DNA of 64,000 nucleotides, taken from the NCBI GenBank assembly GCA_905221615.1, contig CAJNDT010004668.1, positions 261,001-325,000 of the forward strand, given 5' to 3'. This stretch comes from Symbiodinium sp. CCMP2592 (Eukaryota > Sar > Dinophyceae > Suessiales > Symbiodiniaceae). Every line of letters begins with the position of its first letter. Position 1 is the stretch's first letter. The notes below the pieces were generated by a model. The model saw only the letters and a list, made by a program, of their open reading frames with translations, ran no database searches and was not told where the DNA came from. Below are positions 51,058 through 62,261 of the stretch, in pieces. A program made the translations under genes and the position numbers.

Positions 51058-51095
51058 CCTGGCGTATGCGTAGTCCAGGTGTAAAAAGGTTCAGG
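51058..51095 (+). repeat. F16 motif, copy a
   Basis: CCTGGCGTATGCGTAGTCCAGG then TGTAAAAAGG and TTTAGGG-like sequence. Copies at 53847-53885 and 58735-58772 (CCTGGCATATGCATAGTCC). CCTGG and CCAGG can pair as a small hairpin. Confidence 0.7.
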
Positions 51096-51329
51096 GTTTC
51101 GAAAGATGGAGGATCTTTTCCGGACTTAGGGGATTTTCGGGCCTTTGAGGTTTTAGGGTAGTGCTTCGGGTGTTTAGGGTATAGGATGTGTTCGGGCTTT
51201 GGGGACTTTTCATATGGGCTTTCCCAGGTATTCGAAGCTAAAACCACAGGATGCATCAGCTGGGGACTTCCTGTGCGAGGCAGGACTAGGAAGCGTGGTC
51301 CTAAGCCTATCTATTTATATCCTAAACCC

Positions 51330-51422
51330 TACCTTAACCCGGAAGAACCTACATTTTTAAGGACTTATATAAGGAAATCATAATAGGGAACCCTAAAAGG
51401 TAGGTTCTTCAGGGGTAAGGTA
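51330..51422. repeat. Hairpin element F10
   Basis: TACCTTAACCCGGAAGAACC and GGTTCTTCAGGGGTAAGGTA ends. Confidence 0.75.
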
Positions 51423-52732
51423 AGCCCTCAGCCCGAACCAGCACCAGAATGCATTAATGGAAGAAGAGCATTAGTGCACGCTAGCCCTAGACCCGAGACC
51501 GTCAAACCGCCCCTTACTAACCGACCCCCAACGATGTACGAAATCTTGAGCCCATGAAGCTTAGCTTCCTAAAGCCGTCGACTCCTTGTAGCTCTAGACC
51601 CTACACCGTTTAACCCCAAAGCAATAAAACCCTAAACTCTAAAACCTGAGACTCAACTCGTAGCGCAACCATTGCGGGTATGGAGGCTCCTGAAGCACCT
51701 CTCATGTCCCTGCTTGGATGTAAGTAGCTTCTGCTGTGTTTCGAGCTGCTTTTTCTTACCGGGGTAGCTGCTCGTACTTGTGCGCTCGTGACATGCCACG
51801 GCCCTTTTGTACCATAGTGTAGTGATCCAGTTCAAGGCAATGTACCCTTGAACCTAGTCACATGTTTTTACAGCACCCGAACTTGACGGGTCCGATCAGG
51901 CTGATGGATTGATCTCAACTGCCTAAGTTAAAACCCTCGGGGGCTGTCTTGAAGAAGTATTCACGTTTCAATGCGGTCTTGGACAAGTAGAAATACTGTT
52001 CTTCACGAACTTACGGATCGCGTTGACTATACTACAGCGCTCCCCCAAACCTTATTCTGATTGTTTGCGCCCTCAGGTGGATCTAGGGCTCACCGGTTTT
52101 CAGGTGATCGGAGACTCAACTTCAACTTTACGTGAGGGTTCGCGGTCTAGGGTTAGGATTTACGGTTTAGGGTCTACGGTTTTGGCTGCGCACATCATAC
52201 GAGTTGAACCGGGCCTTTTCGAGCCTCAGTTGAACCTGGAGTTCAGCATGCTTCTGCCGCTAAAACCCAGGGCTTGAGGGCTGTTGCGGTTGCCGACATT
52301 CAGAATTTTGTGGCTTGGCATGAGAGCCTCGATCATTAGGATTTTGGTGGAGCTCTCTAACTAACAGCAGCCCTGGCTGCATTCATGGCGAATCGTAAGA
52401 ACCAAAATCCGTAAACATGTTGTTCATGCGAATTTCTGGTGCTTTGAAGCAGGCTCAAGATTTTCAGTTATACCCTAGCAGCCCCAATCGCTCCGCGCGA
52501 ACTCCCGGCACCAACCACGTGTATTTGAAGGATCTGAAAGACGAATACAACCTATACGATCATGCCAAAGGTGATAGCGAGGCAAGCTGAACTCCACATA
52601 AAACTCAACACAAACTGGCTTGTATTGTATTGTAGTACTCTGTAGCACGCATTCGGCATTATGTCTTAAGTGTCTGGTTTCAAGACTATAATGCACCAAA
52701 AAGAATCCTACGCTGAAAGCTATGAAGAGCCA
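51423..52732. other. No supported gene
   Basis: Short CCCTAAA and TTTAGGG bits; conflicting short frames. Confidence 0.4.
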
Positions 52733-52800
52733 TGGACTTCATCGACGGACCTTCCCGGGCCGTGCCGGAGTTCCTTCCCTTCCGGGACAATGCGTATCTC
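52733..52800 (+). CDS. Putative exon (MDFIDGPSRAVPEFLPFRDN)
   Basis: ATG-started MDFIDGPSRAVPEFLPFRDN AYL, coding-like, upstream of the F3 hairpin at 52833. Confidence 0.4.
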
Positions 52801-52832
52801 GTCTTAAATAGAGTTTTGTGAAGTGTAATGTC

Positions 52833-52942
52833 ATATGGGAGTTTCCGAAAATTAGGGGTACCTTGTTTTGGGATCCTTATAATAAGGATCCTACTATTTA
52901 GGGTACTATATTAGGGTCCCCAATTTTCGGAAACCCCCATAT
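52833..52942. repeat. Hairpin element F3, copy b
   Basis: ATATGGGAGTTTCCGAAAAT ... TTTTCGGAAACCCCCATAT, same length as the other copies. Confidence 0.9.
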
Positions 52943-53717
52943 ACCATAGCATAGTATAACAAAACTGAACACAAGAGGAAATTACGTAAAGAAAGCTGAT
53001 ACGCCCACAAACTCGGACCATTTCGGGTTTCTCGGCCCTTGAGCAAGCCGTAAAGAAGGGCTTGGGCTAGAAGGCGTTTAGGACTTACGGTTTTGCGGTT
53101 TGGGGTTTAGGACAACACGATCACATACAAGCGTGTGATCCTCAATAGTTGTGTGCCATCCACCAACATGCTTACCAGAAGTTCGCAGCAAAAAGGGCTT
53201 AGGGTTAGAGTTTTGGGTTTAGGGCTTAGGGTTTTGGGGTTTAGTGTTTAGGGTCTGGTGTTTGAGGGTCTGGGGCTTAGAGTTTAGGGTTAAAGATCCT
53301 CTAGAAGCTCTCCATCTCCACTCGCCAACTCGCCCGAGTCTTATGCATATTCCTTGTTGGCCACGTCTTGCGGATCCTTCAGTTCTCCGAGGTTTGCCAC
53401 ACATCACCCGAGCATAGCTACAGCTTGCCAGACCCCGCAGCCCAAGAAGCTTCATATTGAGGTGTGACCGCAACCCGTCAGCCCAAATGCCAAACCCAGG
53501 ATTTCGAAATAGTCCGAACCTGGTGTCCTTGGAGTAACACGCGGTCAGCAGCCGGGCGGAAAATTCAACAAAACTATTCCCAGGGGCCCGGAACTTCCAC
53601 AGCAAACCAAAGCGGAGATCCAGACACTCAAAGAGCCCTTACTACACGCTGCTAGGACCCTGATAACCGAGCATGTAGAGAGCCCTTACAGGATCCCTAC
53701 AAACCCTGAACCCTAAA

Positions 53718-53803
53718 CCCGAAGAAACTTTTCGGAAGGAAACCGCCCGATGCGTCGGAGCTGCGCGACGTCCTGGCTTGGACACTGAATCCTCCCAGGT
53801 TCC
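53718..53803 (+). CDS. Putative terminal exon
   Basis: Reads KKLFGRKPPDASELRDVLAW TLNPPRFPKD then TGA. CCCTAAACCCG before. Clear coding look. Confidence 0.5.
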
Positions 53804-54590
53804 CCAAAGACTGACCCAGTGCTTCGGGTTTAGGATTCTCGGTTCCTGGCATATGCATAGTCCAGGTGTAAAAAAGGGTTCTTTGATTGGGAGTTTAAGG
53901 GTTTGGGGTTTCGGGTTCAGGGTTTAGGATTCTCTAGACTTTAAGAGCCCAGCTGCAAAAAAAGGTTCTTTGAGAGTTTAAGGGTCTAGGATGGTTTAGG
54001 TTTTTGGGTTCTGGGGTTTCAGGCCATTTAGAGTTCGAGGGCTTTATAACTTTACAACGGTCTTAGTAGGGTTGCTTTCAAGACGTAAGTCATAATCTTA
54101 AAGGGTGCTTAGGATGTCGGGTCCGTCGAATTCGGAGATTCGGAATCTTAGGGTTAAGGGTTTAGGGTTTTCTAGCTCCTTGCGTGCAAGCCTGCATTAA
54201 AAGGGTTAAGAGGTTTAAGTATGAATCGCAAGTGGTTTCAAGCAGATCAGATCGAGTTTCCTGCAAACAGGCACTTAGGATTCAATTTTGAGGGGTTGGG
54301 GTTGCCTACCATGGTGCATCTCGTGTTGAAGGGTGCTCAGAGTGAAGATCACGGTTTTGGGTTCATCAGAGCCCCACCCTCAACCTAAGTCCAAACACAT
54401 AACTCCTAACCCTAAACCCTAGACTAGACCTCATATCCGAATCCTAAACCTGCTGACCGGGTTTGGTCAGCGCGATGCACCTTCAGGACTCTTAGCGGTT
54501 GTATGGTCAATAGAGCGGAGGAACCCCACAGACAGAACAAACAAACAAGCAACAACACCCTAAACCCTTGGCCCGAAGCCCTAAGCCGTA
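53804..54590. other. Non-coding, TTTAGGG then CCCTAAA
   Basis: F16 copy at 53847, TGCAAAAAAAGG motif at 53956, TTTAGGG-rich to 54180 and CCCTAAA-rich near 54400-54590. Confidence 0.5.
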
Positions 54591-54711
54591 CCCAGACCCC
54601 CGGAAGGATCCAAAAAGTAGATCCCTTAATGGGGGTTCCTATAAAGTACCCTTAGTAGTATAGGGCCCCAAATTAGGGGATCTACTTTCTAGATCCTCCC
54701 GGGGGTCTGGG
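54591..54711. repeat. Hairpin element F9 abutting an exon
   Basis: Ends CCCAGACCCCCGGAAGGATC and GATCCTCCCGGGGGTCTGGG; inner arms AAGTAGATCCCTTAAT and AATTAGGGGATCTACTTT. GTA before and TAG after. Confidence 0.85.
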
Positions 54712-54714
54712 TAG

Positions 54715-54798
54715 CAGGGACTGGGACCTCGATGACATCGCTGAAGGCCTCCTGGCCCACCGCCGATCCGAGCCCTCGCAAAGTCTCCGGGGCATAGT
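54715..54798 (+). CDS. Putative exon (RDWDLDDIAEGLLAHRRSEP)
   Basis: Starts after TCTGGGTAG; reads RDWDLDDIAEGLLAHRRSEP SQSLRGI. The F9 hairpin supplies the upstream intron end. Confidence 0.5.
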
Positions 54799-54883
54799 AT
54801 AGGGGCCACGGGGTTCTTAAAGAGCTCTTTAAAGGGATCCATAGGGTTCCTTAAAGGGATCTATGGGGTTTAGGGTTTAGGGC

Positions 54884-55009
54884 CTACTTGGAGGGGCAGG
54901 GGACTTAGTAAGTCGTTTATAAGTAGGGTTATAGTTGGAGTAACTCCATTTAGGGTGCATATGACTCTACTTATAACCTACTTACTAAGTCCCCTGCCCC
55001 TCCAAGTAG
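54884..55009. repeat. Hairpin element F8
   Basis: CTACTTGGAGGGGCAGGGGA / TCCCCTGCCCCTCCAAGTAG, perfect over more than 30 bp including CTTAGTAAG, with AT-rich centre. Confidence 0.9.
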
Positions 55010-55017
55010 GGGCCTAA

Positions 55018-55125
55018 AGAATTACCTATACTGTTGTGGGGGTTCCTTAGTATATACTTATAGTAGAATATACACCAGGACCCTGTTCTCATGATTAAGG
55101 ACTCTATATTGGAGGGTTTTAGTAG
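55018..55125. repeat. F15 repeat, copy b
   Basis: ATACTGTTGTGGGGGTTCC and CCTGTTCTCATGATTAAGG in the same order as 1150-1262. Confidence 0.6.
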
Positions 55126-55909
55126 TTGAGGGCCTAGAGGCCAGTGCCGCGGATTGGAGGAAAGAGCACGTGTCACCTTTTAAAACAAAGAGGGCTTATA
55201 GAGTTGAGGGGTTAAGAGGGTTTGGGGTTTCATAGGGTTGATGGCTCCGGGTTGAGGGGTTTTATAGTGGAGGGTTTAGAGTTTTTGAGATTTAGGCACT
55301 CGGGTTAGGGTTGAAAGGCTTAGTGCATGGCTCATTTTCAGGTTTGTTAGCGGAAGCCTAGGGTCCTTTGTCGCGCAACCTTGAAGCAACCTGTCATATG
55401 TGAGTTGTACAGGCCCCATACCAGCCGAAGAACTTCATGCCCTACATACCGAAGCTTAAACTACAGCAGAGCATGTGAGAAGACCTTTCGCATCCTTCTA
55501 CTGTACTGCTGCTCTCACCCGTATGGTCAGTGTGATTACATGATTGACTAGCACATTACTACTATCATTTTCGATCCGGCCATGTGCTAGCAGTCCCAAG
55601 ATTGACACGGCCATGGATACGGTCACCGTGACTGCTATTGAAGTGTGAACTTTTACGTCGCCATTGTGGCAGTGGCAACTGTCGCAGTTGTATTATCAAA
55701 TCCCCGCATGCTTTGTGCTTGGTTTTTCCATTTCGCAGTATGTACTGTTGCCAGAATTGGTTTTCTGACTCTTGCGATGTGGTTACTACTCCACCAAAGC
55801 CCGAAACCAAACCTCAGCCCCAAGACATCCAATTCGCTGAACCCCTAAACCTGAGACCATAAACCCCAGACCCGTAACCCTAAACCCGAATTCTAACCCC
55901 AGCCCAAAG
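55126..55909. other. No supported gene
   Basis: TTTAGGG-like at 55190-55310, ordinary sequence, then CCCTAAA-like at 55800-55890. Confidence 0.4.
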
Positions 55910-55992
55910 CAAGGAAGAGGTGCAGCGCCCGGATGGCCAGACGGAGATCGTCGAGCGAGGCAGATGCGAGGCACGACATGCATTACAGAGAA
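55910..55992 (+). CDS. Putative exon before F1 element
   Basis: Reads SKEEVQRPDGQTEIVERGRC EARHALQR, then GAA and the F1 hairpin. Confidence 0.45.
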
Positions 55993-56100
55993 CCCAGCGA
56001 CTCCAATACCCCTTAATTGAGGAACATTCCTTAATCATATCAGGGATCCTACTATAGTTTGAAGTATATTCCTTAAATAAGGGGTTTTGGAGTCTCTGGG
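55993..56100. repeat. Hairpin element F1, copy h
   Basis: CCCAGCGACTCCAATACCCC ... TTTTGGAGTCTCTGGG, GAA on both sides, GGATCCTACTATAGTTTGAA centre. Confidence 0.85.
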
Positions 56101-56200
56101 AAGCAGAAGACAGTCTTTGAACACGGTTCAGCGTTTTGTTTTTTTGGGTTTGGCCTGGATGCCAAAAGGGTTTAGAGTCTAGACTTCAGGTGCAGGGGTA

Positions 56201-56219
56201 CCCCCCCCCCCCCCCCCCC
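56201..56219. repeat. Run of 19 C
   Basis: Homopolymer. Confidence 0.9.
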
Positions 56220-56579
56220 GAAAGGATTTCTTGACCGGGGCGTCTCTTCAAATGTCGGCTTTGAGCATTTGGACCCGCGCCAAGCCCATTCAACCTCCGG
56301 TAGGCGCCTAGCTTTAAAGTCCTGCGAGCGACACAGAAGCTGTCTCAGTCACATGCATCTTGCGGCAGTTGGCATCTGAAGCAGCCATTTGCAATCCTAG
56401 ACCCCGGCCCATTAAGTCTAGTAACGAGGCATTGAGAGGCACGAGGCATGAGTCCTTAGTAGTATTACTCCCTTGCCGCCCTGTACAGCTACAGCAGCAT
56501 AGACCCCTCAAGCTCTACTCGATCCGCTATAACCCTAACAAGCCATAAACGCCATAAGCCCTAAAGCCCCCAAGTCCAT

Positions 56580-56830
56580 GATGTTTCTTCAGAACCTAAA
56601 CCCTAAACCCCTCGCCTTGGCTGTCCGCGTTGTGAGAGTGTAAACCTACACCCTTAACTAACCCCCTAAACCCCCTACCCTAAACTTAAACCCTAAAACC
56701 ACTAAGTGGGAGCCGAAAAAGCCCTAAATCCAAAACCCTAAACCCCAAAATCCAAAACCCGAACCCTAAATCCTAAACCCTGAACCCTAAATCCCAGAAC
56801 CCTAAACCCTAAAACCCTAAACCCAAATTC
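56580..56830. repeat. CCCTAAA telomere-like tract
   Basis: Degenerate C-rich repeats leading into the next exon; starts with a TGTCCGCGTTGTGAG motif variant. Confidence 0.8.
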
Positions 56831-56831
56831 T

Positions 56832-56923
56832 CTTCGGAGGTCCTCTTGGAGGCCCCGTTGGAGACAGTCTTCGCCCTGGTGGACGACCCCGCAGAGCGGT
56901 TGAAATGGGCTGCTGGGACGGTG
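56832..56923 (+). CDS. Putative exon (SEVLLEAPLETVFALVDDPA)
   Basis: Reads SEVLLEAPLETVFALVDDPA ERLKWAAGTVE, then TTTAGGGTTTACG. One of the clearest coding pieces. Function unknown. Confidence 0.55.
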
Positions 56924-57265
56924 GAGTTTAGGGTTTACGTTCAGTGTTTAGGGATTAGGGTTTAGGATTTAAGGTTTTTTGGGTTTAGGGTTCAGGGTTT
57001 ACGGAGTAGGGTTGAGGGATTAGGGCTTAGGGTTGAGTGTTTGGGGTTTAGTCTGTGCAAACAAGGGTTTGGTAATCTGGGTTTAAAGTTTAGGCTTTCT
57101 GTCCAGATTTATATCGAAGCCTGAATATATACCAATACTGAGACGAAATATCTACCCCCCAGAACCTTATTCTGATGATTAAGGCCCGTAGTAAGGGGCT
57201 TCTTCAGGCACGGGTTTGTAAAGCATCCCTAGACCTATCACCCTGCATCCTAAACACATCATTAA

Positions 57266-57374
57266 CCCAAAGGCTCCATGTACCATTATAGTAGATACTT
57301 CAGCCTTAAAGGGGTCCCTATATAGGTACTTTAAGGCCTAAGTATATACTACAAGGGTACATGGAGCCTTAGGG
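57266..57374. repeat. Hairpin element F12
   Basis: CCCAAAGGCTCCATGTACC / GGTACATGGAGCCTTAGGG with GTAGATACTT...AAGTATATAC arms. Confidence 0.8.
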
Positions 57375-57384
57375 TAAGTGCCTG

Positions 57385-57510
57385 GCAACTCGCGAGTCGA
57401 GGATGACATCATCGGCCCGAGTCTACAGAAACATGAGTCGAAGGGCTTCAGCTTCGTGCCGCTGTCGCCGCACAGAGTTCTTTTCATTGAGGGGTGCAGG
57501 CTTTCTGTGC
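57385..57510 (+). CDS. Putative exon (VEDDIIGPSLQKHESKGFSF)
   Basis: Reads RVEDDIIGPSLQKHESKGFS FVPLSPHRVLFIEGCRLSV directly after the F12 hairpin. Confidence 0.5.
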
Positions 57511-57942
57511 GCAGGGCTTGCAATGGCCCTAGACCCTAAACCCTAAACCCCTACAAGCCCTAATAGGGTGGTGGTTAGGGTTCAGGACTTAAGGTTTGGG
57601 AGTGTTTGGATGTTTAGGTGTCCTGGGTGGCCGGGGCTCCAAGTTCGCCTAGGGCTTCGGGATGTTTCCAGATGCCTCGGAGCGCGGGCCGGGCTTGAAG
57701 GTTTCAGAGGCGCAGCAGTTGTGGGGATTGTAGGTGCGCATCCAGGGTGGGACTCATGTTGTCTTTGGCTGCTTTCTCGTTACAAAGCCGCGAAGATGGG
57801 CCGGCCTCAAAAGCCTACAATGGCTAGTCTGTTGTTACGAACTATGGTGGTTGTTCTTAAAAACTGGGAGTTTCGTGAAAAGCCCTGCAAAGCAAAACCC
57901 ACCCGTGCTCCTGGCCACATACCAACCGGCCTCAATGCCAAG

Positions 57943-57983
<41 letters not shown>

Positions 57984-58482
57984 GGCTTGAGGACGAAATG
58001 CACCCTCTACGGTGCACTTTGCATATGGGGATTCACAGTGCGCTCGGTCCTTAAAGGTAGACCCTAAAAGATCGTGAGGTCTTTCAAGTTCGAAGCGATG
58101 ATGGGTTTGGCTGCGCACGAGTTCCTCCAGTGGGACGCGCAGCAGGCCCAAACGTGCTGGAACTCGAGAATGCTCACGGCATGTTTGTGCAAGTTCATTC
58201 ACTGAACGTGCTTGCAACCTTTACACCCTGAATCCTGCACCCTGAATCCTGCTATGCATACATACCTACCCCCTACCTCAAAACCCTAAACCCGACTGAC
58301 AACCACCTTTAAAGCCCCAGCCCTATACCGTAAAATCCCCGATGCCTCGCCTGGATTGTCCGAGTGTGAGCGCCGAAAATCCCCGACCCCCAAGCTCTAC
58401 AGTCCCCAGCCCCCTACTGCGCTTGAACCCAGAACACCGAAGTCCCGAACCCTGTGCCCTCGACAAGCTTTCCCCTTGCAGG
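57511..58482. other. No firm gene
   Basis: TTTAGGG-like at 57560-57600; (GA)16 at 57949-57981; CCCTAAA at 58280 and the GTCCGAGTGTGAGCGCC motif at 58358. Confidence 0.45.
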
Positions 58483-58523
58483 CCTTCGACCGCAAGCGCC
58501 AGGAGTGCAAGGCCAGCTCTGAT
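58483..58523 (+). CDS. Putative exon (AFDRKRQECKASSD)
   Basis: After TTTCCCCTTGCAG, the best conventional acceptor in the window, reads AFDRKRQECKASSD and then meets the F3 hairpin. Confidence 0.45.
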
Positions 58524-58528
58524 ATCTG

Positions 58529-58637
58529 ATATGGGAGTTTCTGAATACAGGGGTACCTTATTTTGGGGTCCTTATAATAAGGTTCCTTCTCGTTAGGGTA
58601 CTATATTAGGGTCCCCTATTTTCGGAAACTCCCATAT
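58529..58637. repeat. Hairpin element F3, copy c
   Basis: ATATGGGAGTTTCTGAATAC ... TTTTCGGAAACTCCCATAT. Confidence 0.9.
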
Positions 58638-58892
58638 CTCGTCATCCCCGCCCCAACCCTTGGTTGCTAGCTAGGGTTTAGCGTTGAGGGCTTAGGGTTG
58701 AGGGTTGTGGGTCTAGGGCTTAGGGTATGAGGCGCCTGGCATATGCATAGTCCGGGTGTTTTTTTTTAAAAAAAGGGCTTAGGGTATCCCTAGTGCTGTG
58801 TCTCATGCAAACCTCGAGACCTGTATTGCAGCCGCACGTGCGTGTTCTCTTTCGGCCAGGACCATGGCCCGGATGCCAAAAGGGTATCCCCA

Positions 58893-58953
58893 ACCTTTAC
58901 TTACTTACTTACCTACTTAGTTACTTACTTGCTTACTTAGACTTAATTACTAC
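58893..58953. repeat. (TTAC)n microsatellite
   Basis: Imperfect TTAC repeat, about 60 bp. Confidence 0.85.
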
Positions 58954-59231
58954 TGAAGCGAAGTAACCCTTATCTTCTTGACTTGGGGTATAGTAACCGG
59001 AAAGGCCAAGCTGTAGTTCCCCAGGATACCGGACAAGTAAGCTTAAACGCTGCCAACGTATTGAGGGTTGGGGTGCAGGGGTTTAGGCGCTCCTAACCTC
59101 CAAACCGTCAACTTACCAAGGGTTGGAGTTTAAGGGTTTAGGATTTGCGCGTTTATGGTTTTGGGCTCGCGTGCTTGGGGCTAGGAAGGATCCGTGCTAT
59201 AGTTGAAATTGAAACATTACCCAAGCTGTCC

Positions 59232-59335
59232 TACTGTTGATGGACAAAACCCTGCATCACCCACAATAAGGAATATACCGTAGTTCCCATAGTTTAGAGT
59301 CATGAGGGTCATGCAGGATTTTGTCCATCAACAGT
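59232..59335. repeat. Hairpin element F7, copy b
   Basis: TACTGTTGATGGACAAAACC / ATTTTGTCCATCAACAGTA, sharing CCTGCAT and TTCCCATAGTTTAG with copy a, while the outer arms differ in a matched (compensating) way. Confidence 0.8.
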
Positions 59336-59645
59336 ATGATACGGGTCCCCGTTACTTGCTAAGCAAGGGCAGTAGAATAAGGGATGGTGGCGACTCTGGA
59401 CGCTGGATGTTAAGGTGGTGACGTGGCTCGCGCCACCATTTGGCCCGCACCTTTTTTCGTGGATTTTATGGCCTTACTAGAGACTATGATTCAGGGATTT
59501 ACCGTATCAGGTGTTTCAGGTTTCCGCCGAATACCTTGCTCAAGTTTTAGCGCTAAAGGCGACAACCACCTTCGATGTTGCTTTGAAAACCATCCGATCC
59601 AATCCTACAGAACCACAAGCCGCCCTAAATCCTTGACCCTAAACC

Positions 59646-59746
59646 ATTCCCTTGGGGATCACCCGATAAAATTGGAACGAGACTGAGAAGATTAGCATGG
59701 CCCCTGCGCAAGGATGACGCGCGCAAACCGAGAAGTGCCGAAACCG
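59646..59746 (+). ncRNA. U6: U6 snRNA-like sequence (gene or pseudogene)
   Basis: AAATTGGAACGA, then GAGAAGATTAGCATGGCCCC and TGCGCAAGGATGAC match the U6 core (ACAGAGA region, AGC triad, intramolecular stem-loop). A short CCC-TT-GGG stem precedes it. The usual ACAGAGA reads ACTGAGA here, and the 3' part (GCGCGCAAACCGAGAAG) is diverged. No T-run terminator follows, and it lies in CCCTAAA-rich sequence, so it may be a retro-pseudogene. Confidence 0.8.
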
Positions 59747-62261
59747 GCCCTAAGCCCACAACCCCAAACCCTGAACCCTAAAGCCTTAAACCCTAAAACC
59801 CTAAGCCCTAAAACCCTAAACCCTGAACCACCCTGAGAAGCCACAGGACGTGGCAGGCCTGAGCCACTGGAGCCACGTGGTCCTGTGGCAGCCGGCATCG
59901 ATGGCAGTCTCCGGTCTCCCCTCACACGAAGGCACCCTTACCTAAGGCTCAATCCTCAGAGCCCTATAGAACATGGTCTTTAGGCCCAAAAGCCTCAAAA
60001 TGTGGGTCCTGAGAGCCTCAGGGTTATTAACAGGTTTATGCTTCGCACTAGGGTTCACTTTCTGCCTGGGCGCATGAACTTTTCTGAGAGTTGGCTGGTA
60101 TGCACCCGGGTTTCGAAGCTAGAGTCATGACCGTTGAAATGCACCGGCTCACTCATCACCTGACGATGTCCACCAGGTTGCTACAAGGCGGTCGCCTTCG
60201 CCGTAGGGTTGGCGCCATGGCTGAACAGTTCAACATTCCCTAGGGGGGAGCTTCTGGACATGATCCAAGAATAGACCCGATATGGTCGCAGTGGCCCTGA
60301 TCTGCAGCTTTCTGACAGGGCCGCGAAGTTTCAAGAACTCTAAGAACTCTTGCACACAGAAATGCGCACAGAAAGTCCGGTCTCATGGCATGCGCCGGTG
60401 CAGCCCAAACATACACACGACACGGATGGATTTGGGGAAAGCGCGGACCTGTCCGAACCGTGCACTGTCTGGAACCGAAACCCTAGACAGGACCCTAAAC
60501 CACAAATCGTTGTCAACGTTGGAAAGGAGTGGATGAACACTCAGCTCTTGTAAGAAATGCGAGCAGTGTATACATATGTATATTGAGAGTCCTAAGGACT
60601 CATCTCACTACTTATTCAGGTACCAATACTGATTGTAGGCATCATTTTGCGTCCAAAGGCTGAACGTCCCACGATTCTCATTAAAGGTTCTCCTTTTCTG
60701 TCCAAAGCCAAGGAGTGGGTTGTTAGACCGTAGCTCTTGATTCAGAAGCCTGCAAGCTAACAATCGAAATTTCAGTTATCAGATTTGCCATGCATTTACC
60801 GTGCCCAATCTACCAAGCTGACAGAAGTGTGAGCACAAAGGCCACCTTAAACCCAAACCCTCAACCCTGGGCCGCGCCTGCCTGTGTTCTCAAATCTCAA
60901 TGCTCCGCGCCCTAAGCGCTAAAGCCCAAAGCCCCTAACCCTAAATCCTGAAGCCTACAACCTAAGCCCTAAACGCTTAGCCCAAAACTCTAAACCCTAA
61001 TCCCTGTTTGAAAACCTTAAACCCTAATCCCTAAACCCAACACCCTAATTAAGTCTTCAAGTAATAATCAACCCTCAGCTGAGTGAGCCTAAGCCCCGAG
61101 GTGCGACATGCGCCAAACCCAGAGCGGCAGACGAAGGCAACCGTAAAGAGTTGTAGGCCTCGAAGAAGTGGAGGAACGGGTTCTGTTGTCTAACGTCTAA
61201 AGTGTACTTAGTCAGCTTATAACATTTAGCTAAAAAATGACGTAACAGCTCAAGAAGGCCATGCTTAGAGTTAGGTCGTGGCTTTAAACTGGAGGACATA
61301 GTTCCCTCTGAGACTAGCACAGGCGTTAGAGATGGGTTTAGATAGCTCGGGCAGGCTCTGCATCGATGTTGGAAAGCGGAAGCGCAAGGGATAGGTGATA
61401 TGGAAGTGATGGTTCAGAGTGGCAATAAAGGACACTGAACAATCACATGAATTGTGCTGGCTTGCACAAAACCTAGACCCTAAAGCCTAACCCCCCAGAG
61501 CACAACGCCCATGCTTCTCGGATGGCCGCAGTGTGATGTGACTTCTGCGAGGTGGTCGTGATGGCCCGGGTTCGTTTCAGCTCCGGTCTCATCCAGCAGC
61601 CCGGAGCCATCTCTTGGAACACGTCTAGGGCCTTAGGCCCCAAGACCCAGCCCGCCCCCAAACCATACACTCCCGACCTGGAACTCAAACGGAACCGTTG
61701 AGGTACATCCTGCCACGGGTGATCCGATCGGTGCTGCATTCCCAGTCGCAAAAGCTGATCCAAGTGATCCTTTGCGGCAGTTTGCTTTAAGGTTCGGGGC
61801 TTCCGGCAGGTCTAGATGTGGAAACATTATGGTATTCGCTGGTCCAGGAGTCTCCGCATGAACCCAGCGCTAATACTTATGCTCCATGTCCCGCCGAACG
61901 CCGCTGACTACATTTTCAAAGCGTCAGTCAGCACTATATGCCAGAAAAGTCAAGATTTGCAGCACATCCAGCTGTTGCGGATTGGTTGACCCAGTGTTAG
62001 CATCATGCGTGCACGGTTGCCGCGTTACCACAGAATCAGCACAACACATGCCCAGTAAAGCTGCATCACTAAAGCTGCATTGCCACCGGGTATCACGAGA
62101 AGTGGAGGAGTCTCTTGCTGGGAGAGGCGGGTAACTATGATAGTTGCTTGCCAGCACAGCGACTGCACACGAAACATGTTGATTGCATTGGCTCAAAAGT
62201 GCTGGCCGTCCATTCATTTTATGAGGGCCAGTGGACGCTAGGAGTACTGCCATTCGCAGGC
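59747..62261. other. 2.5 kb without a firm gene
   Basis: CCCTAAA tract 59755-59825 and 60840-61060; between them ordinary sequence. A 39-codon ATG frame at 60127 (MTVEMHRLTHHLTM...) is possible but unsupported. 61860-62261 would be upstream of the kinase gene. Confidence 0.4.
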
